Shown piece after piece: positions 37,082-47,867 of a stretch of 64,000 nt of DNA. The notes under the pieces were generated by a model that was not told where the DNA came from, searched no databases, and saw nothing but the letters and a program-made list of their open reading frames with translations. This stretch comes from Emergomyces orientalis (taxonomy: Eukaryota > Ascomycota > Eurotiomycetes > Onygenales > Ajellomycetaceae): the NCBI GenBank assembly GCA_002110485.1, contig MOWL01000070.1:186001-250000 (forward strand), given 5' to 3'. The stretch's first letter is position 1. Every line of letters begins with the position of its first letter. The translations under genes were made by a program, and so were the position numbers.

Positions 37082-39453
37082 CTATGATTTAATCCTCTTA
37101 GTCTTCCCCTTAACTCGTTCCACTAATTTGTTTAAATCATCACCGTCAGCTACATTTTCAACATCCTTAGGAACGATGCCTTTCCTCCTCTTCGTCCCGG
37201 GCTCGGGTAATTCCCGATCCACGACGCTTTCATCCTTATTCCGGCGTCTTTTCCGACCTTCTTCCAACAGCGCCTTCATGCCCTCTGTTGCCTTGAACCG
37301 TGGATTCGAAGGATCGATAGCAAACTCATGATTCTCCCAGAGCCGTTGGAATCGCTCATCCTTGACGTCGACCTTGAAATCATCGGGCGGCAGTTCAACA
37401 GCTTCACCCTTATTCGCTTTTTTATGTTTCCCGGCTTTTCGGGCCCGTTTCTCTGCCTTCTCAATATCTTTCATATCAAAATGTTTCACATGTGAAGTCT
37501 TGTCGTCGACCATGAGTAGTTCAAGTTCAGCACGCTTTGCAGCGGTGGCGGCTTCATCCGCTTCTCGCTCTTCGCGTCTTTTTCGTCTTTCCTCCTTACG
37601 TCGCGCCGTTGCCGCTGCTGTATCCTGTTCAGGAGCAGTGAAGAACGGATCATCGAAGCCCAAGTCCTCCTTTTCATCTTCCGGGGCTTCAGGAGCATTG
37701 TTTTCGACTTCATCGCCCTCTGCTGGCAGAGGTTCACCATTTCTAGCGGCCTTCATTCTCGCTTTTCGCCTCGCTTTTCGTTCCCTCTCCTTTCGGATAT
37801 ATTTTTCTGCTGTCGTCTCGTCCTTCTCCGGTTCGTTCTCAAACACATTTCCACCAGATGTTCCCGCAGAAAGGCCGGCCGAGAATGTGATTTCCATATC
37901 ACCAACTGGTCCTTTACTCTTAGATTCAGTTGCAGATTTATCCTTGTTGAAGCCAAGTAAAGCTCGCATCTTCTCTCGCGCAGCCTCCTTTTTGCTTGGC
38001 TTAACGGGGGCTGCGGTCACAATGGAACCGTCTCCTTCTGTAGCATCGACAACCTCTACTCCACCATCTTCTTCAGCATCATCAGAGCTATCACTACCCA
38101 AATATGCTTTGAGATCATTCTCGTCAACTTCTTTCCTACCGCCCTTGAACGCTCGCGCTTGTGCTTCCTTCCGACTATTATCATCTGCGTCCCACGTGAG
38201 CTTGACCTTACTATGCTGCAAGGCATCAGTCACGAAATCACTAGGCTTGTATCCATCGGGAATCCGGTCACATTCATCTCTGGGCGTATCATCTGAAAAA
38301 TCGGTTTCGTCAGGGACGAACCTAAGGTCGAAAAAGTTCGCACTGCTCATATACTCAGTCCCGTCCACAGCGTCATAGATATGTTTCGCAACTGTTTTAG
38401 ACGAGCAGATCAAAATAGCGTAAAAGTAACGGAGCCTCTCAAGCTGATATTTTCGTAGGTGTGCGGAATCAAATTCGTCACCCTGATCTTCCTTGATGAT
38501 AGACTGTTTAATTTTCTCCTCTTCCTCTTCTTCATCTACCTCTTCACTCTCCGATTCACTATTTTTCAAATCGCTTTCTTCATCCTTTTTCTTCGAACCA
38601 AAAATTTCCTTGGGAGGCCCCTCCATTTCCTCTCTCTCCATCCTCTCGCGCCCAAATTCACTAGGATATATCGAAATCTTATGGATACTCCCTCCAGGAG
38701 GTAAAAAGCTCGAAAACACAGCCATCAAATCTTGGGCGCGAATATTATCCCAATCAAGATTGACAACCGCGATTCGCCGACTGATATCGCCAAGTGGTAC
38801 ATCACTTTGCTGTTGATTGGGAAACTGTACTTCCTCCACGTCATCCTCAACATCCTCATCTTCCTCCTCACTCGAACTCTCATCGGATGAAGAGTCTGAA
38901 AAACCTCCATCCCTTGCCGGGTCATGGCCTCGCTTATCCGCCATGCGCAGTTCTTTTTCTACCACCGCATCATCATCCACACTCATACTATCCTCTTCCT
39001 CTGCATCTTCTTCTCCCTTTTCCTTTGTTTCATCGTCCTCGCCTTCTTCATCAAGTCTATAAAATCTCTCCAATTGCTTCTTTGTGTCATCCCTCCGCAA
39101 CTTTCTCCCGTACCGGTCGACGGCGGCATTTTTTGAAAAATCTTCATCGCGTAGCATGTGCGCGAATCGCTTGTCAAGTGTGACATGAGTGTGTCTTTTG
39201 CTAGGGAGCCTGTATCGGGGGTCGGATTGGATGTTGGCGAATCGTGGATCGGCTGTATTATTTTAGCAGCTTGGGTTAGCAAGATGGGAACATAAAGATG
39301 ATTTTCTGCGTCATTTCTTTTCCTTTGCAGAAAAAAAAAAAAAAGGCGAGATAGGTGGTATGATGCGCGCATACTTATAACAGGACCAGCTCTATGTTTG
39401 TCCGCTGAGCTGGATTTTGCCCGCTTGGGCTTCGACTTCTCCAAGTCGGGCAT
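37082..39453 (-). CDS. ESF1: 18S rRNA processing factor Esf1
   Basis: Exon 1 is 39453-39375 and exon 2 is 39252-37082; 749 residues. Esf1 is a nucleolar protein of the small-subunit processome, needed for early 18S rRNA cleavage. The conserved start is PVITDPRFANIQSDPRYRLP, split by a 122-nt intron, then DKRFAHMLRDEDF. Long acidic tracts (E/D/S-rich) alternate with an ESF1 core (RIAVVNLDWDNIRAQDLMAV, then DPARD and RYFYAILICSS). The C-terminal NUC153 motif is DERFQRLWENHEFAIDPSNP. The basic tail ends KGKTKRIKS. An in-frame ATG 18 nt upstream (39471) could be the real start. A 338-codon antisense ORF over the gene mirrors its acidic repeats and is not a gene. Confidence 0.94.
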
Positions 39454-40001
39454 GGCGGCGGGATACTTCACTGCTCGGGGATATTCGTTATGAAATTAGG
39501 ACTATGCAGAATTCATTCAGCGCTATCGAGGAGTATTAAACACAGGTGACGTATGTGTTACACCCTTTTAGTTCCTCCCTGATAAATGCGAAGTGGTTCC
39601 AAATATTTTTTTGCTCGTTAGTGGGTGCTCGAGCTTGAAGGAACTTTTTCGATTTTTTTGATGTTTGCTCCAGGTGGTCCGTGCACTAACTTTTTTTTAT
39701 CTCCAATCTCCGCCCGGGGATTCTCACGGCTTTGCCCATGCATTCGAAAATAGGTTTCATTGCCAGACAATATGGTATGGATTCATACCCAAGACGGTGT
39801 ACAGCTAGCGTATGCGGTGGTATATAACTACTACGGGTTTTATATCCTCAAATACCCCCTGATTCTAGCAATCGTTCCCAATATGATTCTGGAACATGAT
39901 TTCAAAACCCAGACGAAACAAAGAGGAAGACGAGGAAATATGCACATTTCGTTGTAAATCGGAAGACACGCCCACGCCAGCAGCATCGGCATCTAAAGCA
40001 T
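39454..40001. other. Intergenic region upstream of ESF1
   Basis: ESF1 promoter and the 3' flank of the uridine kinase gene. It has T-rich runs near 39605-39700. No gene is seen. Confidence 0.5.
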
Positions 40002-41807
40002 CTAACATCCGAAATAACGCTTCTCAATCCATCTCGATTCTCCCTCCTCCTCTATCCGACCAACCACAACTTTCACATCGGGATAAACAGCAGTTAATCT
40101 CTGCAGGCCGCGTTTCCCTGCCGCGAAGGTTACAAAAACGATGCGTCCTTCTTCTACTCCATGGTCGACGAGGACTCGTACCGCCATCAATGCAGCACCG
40201 CCACTTGACATTTGGGGATCAAGCAATATGACAGCGGCGTGGTCATTGATGTCCCGGGGTAGTTTGAGATAATGCAGTTCAGGCTCCCCAGTACGATAAT
40301 TTGTCTGGATGAGAACGCGACCAGTTATACAGTCTGGAATCGTTCGTTTCAAGCCTGTTTCTAGACAAGAGCCACCGCGAAGGATTGCAACGGCAGATAT
40401 TGTACCTGTGGGTCGGAGACCATGATAGATTTGCTGCTGAGGGGTGTTCACGGTAGTGGGGGCGAAAGCGACGGTATCGAGTGCACTGTTGTATTTCTTA
40501 GCTCATACATCTGTTTTGAACAAGCCGAGGAAAAATAAAGAAAAAGGCAAGAAGTACCGTTCTATCATGAGGCATGCTAGCCGGTCAAAGTAAAACACGA
40601 AGTCGACCTGCTCAGTGTGCGGGTTTTGTAAAATGGTGTTTATACCGACTAACTGGGGTGTCTGATCCATGACAAGAACATTCACGGATAGGGGCTGTTC
40701 TTTGACTTGCTTGCCCAGCTTTTGTAGCTCCAGATAATGGGCCTCAGACTTCTCCCGAAGGTTTCGCTGGATATGCTTGACCACCATATCTGACTTCGTC
40801 AATTTGGAGTGCTCAGACGAACAACTGAACAATAACGGCGCATACCTATGGCAGTCTTGTTTTCAATGCCTCGAGGAATTATGATGTCTTTACAACCGGT
40901 CAACAGCGAACTTTTTGCCTCGTTAAGGGGCATAAATACCGGATAAGTGGCGTTGAGGCTCCACAAATCGTGTGTAAGATGGCTTCACGAATTTGAACCA
41001 TTGCTTGATGACACCGTCTATCGTCCTTCCTCTATCGCGGACGTCTCGTAGGACTTGCTTGTAATTCTATTAGTTGTATGACCTTTTTGTATAAATCAAG
41101 AACATTCACCCAAATATTCGCAGTGTTTCTTACTTCTTCTTCCAAGACAAACGTCCATATCAGCTTCCACGAAAATCTAGTACTGTTAGCTGGAGAGGAC
41201 CACGTTTTACAAGCTCTTACTACATGCCTTGACATCGAGCATATCTACTACTCTCGGGTCCGTAAATGCCAGTATTCCTTCGAGGATGACAACATGAGGG
41301 GAGTATAGAGGTGTGGTCTTCTCTTCCCGCTGATGTTTCTCGAAGGAATATATAGGTATTTCCACCTTCCGGCTATATGGCAATAAGTTAAATCAGTAAG
41401 GAACTACAGACATAAGCTTTCTCAGAATCTGATGCCAGGTCTTACCCCTGTTTAAGGGAATGGAGAGTATCCACGAGGAGGTCAAAATCATATGCGTCCG
41501 GCGAATCGAAATCATATTCATTACTATGCGCTATGGCATTTTGCTCAGGGGTAAGAGTTTTATAAAATGAATCCTTTAAGCAATCCAAAATATTAGTCCT
41601 GACTGCGGCAGATATCATATTATCATTCAGGGATATGGTGGTGCCATCAATGCTAAATACCATAACAAGAATAACCACCCACGGCAAATTGAGCGAATTG
41701 ACGATTTCCATTGCAACCGAAGATTTGCCGGATCCTGAGCCACCGGCAATTCCAATAATAGTCATATCCGCCCATGGCGGGGAGTATCGAGCTCGGAGTT
41801 CTGCCAT
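40002..41807 (-). CDS. URK1: Uridine kinase with uracil phosphoribosyltransferase domain
   Basis: Eight minus-strand exons: 41807-41661, 41573-41446, 41372-41228, 41176-41134, 41053-40940, 40887-40846, 40789-40558 and 40485-40002, giving 444 residues. The N-terminal kinase phosphorylates uridine/cytidine to UMP/CMP in pyrimidine salvage. P-loop GGSGSGKSS and DSFYKTLTPEQ are followed by ILEGILAF, IFVEADMDVCLGRR and RDVRDRGRTIDGVIKQWF. The C-terminal part is UPRT-like, with RGGSCLETGLKRTIPDC and the PRPP loop LLDPQMSSGGAA. As in yeast Urk1 and animal UCKL1, UPRT activity of such fusions is uncertain. Intron 3 starts with GC (AAG|GCATGT). Intron 1 is 87 nt with no stop in frame. Both are described under findings. 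Confidence 0.94.
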
Positions 41808-42364
41808 GGAGACTATGCAAAAGACACGGGCTGGGTAGTATGAGGACACCACGCGACCTTGCTCATGGGTCTGGATATAGCTGGAAAGTGAAATAACCCA
41901 AAATGTTCTAATTTTCCTGCGTCATGGTATAAAATAAGGAGAAAATAACAATGAACATATATGGGAGTATATACCTTGTATATTATCCAACAAACAATAT
42001 CATTGTATCTTGTATCAAAGCTGGTGGGAGAAGTGGCTGCCATATGGCCAACTCTGGGCAGGTAGTAACTGTAGGTAGAAAATATCACATGACCCCCAGG
42101 CACACGGAACGGAGCTTGGCGTTGGCTGAGTCAGAAGCGGAGCCTCGCACTACCTTTTTCTGTTTCTTTTTCTCTTCCTCCAACCTCATTCCTCTCTTCT
42201 TCCTCTCCTGTCACCAGATCAACTCTCCAGCAGCCCTGTCAACTCACCCCCATGGCTTGTGAGCTGAAGGGTTCCTCGTCCCACAAATCTTGAGAGTCTA
42301 TCCTCTTTGCTTGCTTGCCGCATATTGTAAGCTCGGAATAGTCGAGTAATCAATAATCTTAATC
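41808..42364. promoter_or_regulatory. Divergent promoter of URK1 and the GID8-like gene
   Basis: 557 bp between the two starts, with a pyrimidine-rich stretch at 42150-42230 ahead of the plus-strand gene. No specific site is claimed. Confidence 0.45.
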
Positions 42365-43681
42365 ATGACGTCTGCCAGCTTTGTATGTGGCATCCCCGTC
42401 GGCTTCATTCAGCACCGTGGGAATACTGAACGTTCCAGATGTCTCCAACTCCTTCTACTACCACGCCAACATGGCATCATTTCGAGAAGAAGGTCGAGGA
42501 CGTGAAGCCATCAAAGACGTAAGTATATCTTCCTGTGCTTTTGCCCCCATGCTTGCTCTGCTATATTTCTTATGATGTGTTTACAAAATCAAGTTGGGAA
42601 TCTCTCTGAAAATACTTGAAGAGAATATGTTAACTTGTCCTTCTGACCCCAAATAATACCCCTCTTATCGCTCTTGTTCACCTGTTGATGCCGTGGATAT
42701 TGGCTAACTGGTGTATTTAAAGTGATATCAACTGCCTTGTTATGGATTATCTTGTCGCAAATGGCTATCCATCAGCAGCGCAGAAATTCGCTATAGAAGC
42801 TAATATCCAACCCAAACCCGACGTGGAGTCCATCCAGGAAAGGGTAGAGATTCGAAATGCCATACATTCTGGAGACATTCAGTCTGCTATCGAAAAATTG
42901 AACGAGTTGAACCCGCAGGTAATAAGCCCCCCTTGCTCTTTTTTGTCACTCTTTTACCCTTGGGAATTTCAATATATATCTCAAATATATATCTCCTTGC
43001 TATGATTAAATTTGTTTCATGCACCACTCATATACCTCCTCGGTGTTGATGAAAAACACTCATCTTCAGTCCTCAGTATGACCAGCAATTACTTCCTTTG
43101 TGCCGTATATTATTCTTCATTGTCATAAATTGGCAAGATTCCTGCTAACCGGCAATTTGTAGATTCTGGATAGCAATCCCTCTCTTCACTTTTCCCTTTT
43201 AAGATTACAGCTCGTTGAATTGATACGGACTAGCACATCTACTCTAAATGGAGATATCACTCCTGCTCTGGACTTTGCAACGTCCCATCTCGCCCCTCGC
43301 GCACCCACTAACCCACAATTCCTCGAAGACCTCGAAAGGACGCTCTCACTCCTAATATTCCCCTCTGATAATCTTGCCCCATCGTTAGCTGCACTCCTGG
43401 ACCCAGAGCTCCGGAAGAACATCGCAAATCGTGTAAATGAAGCCATTTTACAGAGCCAAGGCGCACGCCGTGAGGCACGGCTACGTAACCTTGTCAAGCT
43501 CCGATCTTGGGCAGAGCAAAAGGCGCGTGAGGCAAAGAAAGACTTGCCTGAAAAAATCGACATTGGCCTCGAACAAGATAGGAACGGCAATAATAACAAT
43601 AGCCAAAGCGAAAGCCAAAACGGTAGCACTGATGATGCTATCATGCATGAACAGGGAGAGGTGGATCCGATGATATCATAG
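42365..43681 (+). CDS. GID8: LisH-CTLH-CRA protein, GID complex subunit Gid8
   Basis: Exons 42365-42382, 42439-42518, 42723-42918 and 43163-43681 encode 270 residues. Gid8 is a scaffold of the GID/CTLH ubiquitin ligase, which degrades gluconeogenic enzymes such as Fbp1 when glucose returns. After EKKVEDVKPSKTDINCLVMD, the LisH motif is DYLVANGYPSAAQKFAIEAN. The CTLH region contains IQERVEIRNAIHSGDIQSAI, ELNPQILD and LHFSLLRLQLVELIR. CRA-type helices follow. The tail is N/Q/S-rich. If the first exon (MTSASF) is not used, translation could start at ATG 42439 (MSPTPS). The choice does not affect the domains. Confidence 0.9.
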
Positions 43682-44878
43682 CCCATGCTATCGCCGCGTT
43701 AACACTAACTCGCAACCGCATCCACTGAACAACTTAAGAGGGTAATAATGAACCTGGTTGGTTGTTGTCCGCTGCAACGTGTCCTGTATTTCTCCTTCGT
43801 TTCTTTCGGATTTCTGTACTTTAGCGTGGCGTTTGGAGTCTTTTCCTACATGACATCTCTCACTATCAGTTCTAGGGGCGGGCGATTTGGGCTGGGAGGG
43901 CTTACCGAACTCGAATTGCATTGGTGTTCGAATTATCCTGGAGTGCATCCAGTCTCTTTATGAGGCAACGAAATCTATTAGGTAAGGTGATGATGGACGG
44001 CAAACGTTTTCCGGCTTTTATTCTATACGCCTTCAACACACGACTTTTTAATGAGAAATGTGCACTTTCCTATTTTACTATTTTATATTTTGTCCACAGC
44101 GAATACTTTCCATTCAATGTAAAATTGCAACTTCATATATAATGTTGTATTCATGAAACTTAGCCTTCCATATAAACCAACCAGCTATCAATCAGAGTAC
44201 AGAGTTCTATATATGTACATGGTCAATTAGCAAGCGCATGTATGTTGTAAGAGTATGAGCAGTATTCGATCACATCTGGGTGGTAATCGCCGCATCAAAC
44301 AGGCAAAGCCAACCAGAATCAAATCAAAACCACAAAAACGTCATCAAAAGTCGAGAACAAATGAAAACCATTGGAAAAGGAGTGAGTTGGGAGGACAACA
44401 CTACTTAGGAAAAGTGTTTCTCAAAAACAAGAGTTTGGCGGCCAGAATCCTGCCGTATCCGCCGTAAGAATCAACATCGAGTATATACTGATAAGGCCGC
44501 GGTTAAAGTTAAGGATAAAAATATGGTCGTGCGGCAAATCGGCCGCTCCTTTGCCAGGTTTCGCAACTCGAAACTCGTCAACTAAAAGAGATGTTCGCGA
44601 ATAGCATTGGTATATAAGTTTGTAGGGTATCGCTCGCGTCTATGGATATCGACTATGTTAAAGGACGTCCCTTATATATTTTATTTTCACCTGGAGAAAA
44701 GATATGAAAAGTTTGCTCAACGGGGGTATAATGATATCAGGTTGTTGGAGCTCAAAAGCTTGTCATATCTGTATCGATGCGTGAGTTAGTTGCGTTAATT
44801 TATCCAGTTCGCTATTATCATAATCACTTCACTGCATAGCCAAACATGGGGAAAGGATCCGGCCCCTTAAGTTTGTGG
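43682..44878. other. Convergent intergenic region, GID8 and NDE
   Basis: 1.2 kb of 3' flanks, A/T-rich, with no recognisable gene or RNA. Confidence 0.5.
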
Positions 44879-47192
44879 TTAATTTAGTTTTAACGTACCT
44901 CTGCCAAACATAGCTCTCTTCGTCCAATCCATCGCCAACAAAATTCTCGTTCGTAAACTGACACTTTGTGCGAAATATATACTTCGCCATAGATACACCG
45001 CCAGCAGCCCACCTCCCCAGCTCATGCCGTTAAAGTCAAAAATCGCGGCATTGCCAATATATGCCAGGCTGCCAAGATGTTTGTATTGGAACGCTCTGTA
45101 GACGGCTTCGTCCAGGTCACCATAGTCTACCTCGTTCGCCTTCATGCCAGGCATGGCTTGCGAAATCTTATTGAACTTGAGGCCAAGATATTTCCCCTGC
45201 TGGTTCGCTCTTTGCGCCGTTGCAGGTAATGATGTCAGCTTGGAGTCGATTTGGAGGAGCAGTTCACGGAGCTCGTCGAAATCAAGAGTGCCGCTGCGGT
45301 CTTTGTCGTATTGTTCGAAGAGCTTATCTACGCGGCGTAGATGGCTGGATGCTTGTGGAAATCTCCTCTTCACACGCTGGGCTACATTCCGCCATTCCGC
45401 GAATGTGAGGTGGACTTTTTCCGGGTCTTTGCCCTTTTCCCAGGCAATAGTGCGGAGGAAGGTCACGATATGATCTGCCACATTGTTTTGGACGCTGGAG
45501 CAATCTCCAATTGCATATACGTCACCCATTGGGGTTCCGTTCACACGAAGATGAGAATCCGTTAGAAGAGTAAGCTTGTTAGTCTGCGCACCGAGTTTCT
45601 CAGCGAGCCTTTTACAAAATGTAGTTTGTGCTGTATTTGTACGGATGTTAGAGGGAACAAACCGTGTGGGTTTTGAGGGGGTTTCTACTGACAAACTCCT
45701 GTTGACCACAAGCAGAAACCCATGGGAATCTCTTTTACAATTGGCTTCCCGTCTTCTATCTGTGTGAAGAGAATTTTGTCTTTCTTGACTTCCTTGACCC
45801 GCGAGTTTGTGAGGACGTCGACTTGATCATTTGCAAACCGTCGCTGTCAACAATGTCAGCACACGATAACTAAGTTTATCCTAAAGAACCCAGCATACCT
45901 CTGCGTACTCAGACAGGGTTTGATCATATGTATTGAGAATATGAGAACGGCTGATATAATCTGTTAATGATCTAATATAGGCCAGTTTAGTACGCAAGGA
46001 AAATACCTTTGGATAAGATGCACGGAGATTTCGTTCCTCAATATCCGGGGAAAGGACCGGAGCAAATCTTCATTGAGCATATCAAATATCTCCGCGGCAA
46101 ATTCGACTCCGGTCGGTCCACCACCACAGACCACGAATGAAAGTAACCTTTTCCGCTCTTCATCACTGGTTGTAGGGAGACAAGCAAGTTCTAGGTTGTC
46201 TAGCACTTTGTTTTTGATCTTCCTCGCGTCATCGATGGATTTCAAGAAATTGCAGTGCTCAAGGCCTTTTACTCCATGCGGGTTTGTCGTTGAACCTTGG
46301 CACTCCGTCAATATCGATGTAAGATAAAAGGAATGATGGACCAGGTAAATGTAGGGGATAACCTACCAACACCAATGACCAATTTATCGTAAGGTAAATA
46401 AAAACGCCGTTCCTGCCCATTGCTGTCTAGCTGTGATACCTCGACGAGTTTCTCCGAAAAGTCAACATCCACCGCCTCGGCGCGGAGGAAGTGACCTCGA
46501 ACTCGCTGCACAATAGATCTGACTGGTTCGACCAAAGCCCTCAAGCCAAGAGTTCCAACAGTCGCAGATGGCAGCATAGGAGTAAACAAAAAATAATTTA
46601 CAGGCGATACCACTGTAACATGGTAATCTCCTGGCCGTAGCGTCTTCAAAAGGGACACACCTCCCCAGCCCGTTCCCAGGATGACTAGTTTCGGTTTATC
46701 CCACTGTTCCCTCATGACTTCCGAATCATGGTCATCAACGAGCACGTCGGCGATTGGGAGGTTCTTTGGTCCACCCCGACGAGGATTCAACGCTAATTCC
46801 GATACGGGGATATCGAAAATCAGATCATGATGGTAGGTGGTAGCATCGAAGACGAAAAACCCAGCAACGAGGACACCGCTAATCACGACAAAAATACCAC
46901 AATATGCGAATAAATTGCATATGACCTTCACGATCCTGCTTCTTTGTTTCAGGGGAAGTTTGGTGGGGCCGAGCCCAATTGATCTCTGCAATTGGTTGCG
47001 GAAGCTAAATTGAACCTTCGTTGATAGCGGAGGGAGTTTGGGGCGGTGCGGGGTGTGGAAGCATCGTTGAGATATAGATTTTGCACTGGCCAGCGGCTGC
47101 ACCGGGAGACTGAAAAGCGGTAAACATGTTTTGGAATTATTCTGGCTGAACGGGCGCATTAATCGCGTCCGCACCTGGAGGGACAGCAACAT
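44879..47192 (-). CDS. NDE1: External calcium-responsive NADH dehydrogenase (alternative, type II)
   Basis: Exons 47192-46367, 46295-46007, 45950-45899, 45843-45693 and 45630-44879 give 689 residues. Type II enzymes pass electrons from NADH to ubiquinone without pumping protons. The N-terminus is a basic mitochondrial presequence, then a membrane helix at about 88-115. The first dinucleotide fold is VILGTGWGGVSLLK (from 170), the second VVCGGGPTGVEFAAEI (from about 330). An EF-hand loop DKDRSGTLDFDE (548-559) is inserted near the C-terminus, as in the calcium-dependent NDE1 of Neurospora and plant NDB enzymes. This suggests the enzyme faces the intermembrane space and oxidises cytosolic NADH under calcium control. 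The C-terminus (YLGSLAYIGN-type region, then a hydrophobic end) fits the family. Confidence 0.93.
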
Positions 47193-47867
47193 GGGAGTAG
47201 AAACCAGTTAAAATGCAGCCGATAAACAGCTAGATGACGCTCTTCATGTATGTACAATCCATCGAAAGATGGCGTAGGTGTTGTGAGGAGATAAAACGCA
47301 GATGAATATAAGCAGTTGCAGTGTATCTACCTTGGATGTTGATGAAATTGATGGATGAGCTGGCAACCAATTTTGGTTCAACGTCGGGGCGGAAGCTAAC
47401 GATGTCATAATTCCAACACAATGGAAACCGGTATGCCACGTGACGACTCTCCAGATCGCATTACATACCCTACCTAAGTACCTACTAAGGGGAGATATTT
47501 TTGGATTGATATTGGCCGTGATATGAAAGACCCCATGAAGCATTTAGAGATCCCCCGTCCCTTGATTGTTTATCTCATCTATGATATGTTAGGCTATAAG
47601 TCCATGTATGATAACAAAATAAGCGGAGCCCCAGCGCAATCGCTAAAAAATAATGCCTTGAAAATAATACACCACCCCTGAGAAATATAATTGCCGCAAC
47701 TCCTCGTAGCATGAAAGCCGTTAAGTATCAGGCTACCCTTCCCACCAGACTTGAGAAAATATCTTTTGAATAATAACACTAGTAATTTATGAATGTAAAA
47801 GTTATGTCATCCAGTGCCTGCGTTTCAAAATCCCCCAGTCTATTTCAAACGCCAGACGTTGAGCGCC
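47193..47867. other. Intergenic region upstream of NDE1
   Basis: NDE1 promoter on the left and SCC2 3' flank on the right; no additional gene is seen. Confidence 0.45.

Noticed and set aside
37362..38378. 338-codon plus-strand ORF antisense to ESF1
   Set aside because: It is the mirror of the E/D/K-rich repeats in ESF1, giving a Ser/Phe-rich chain with no conserved motif.
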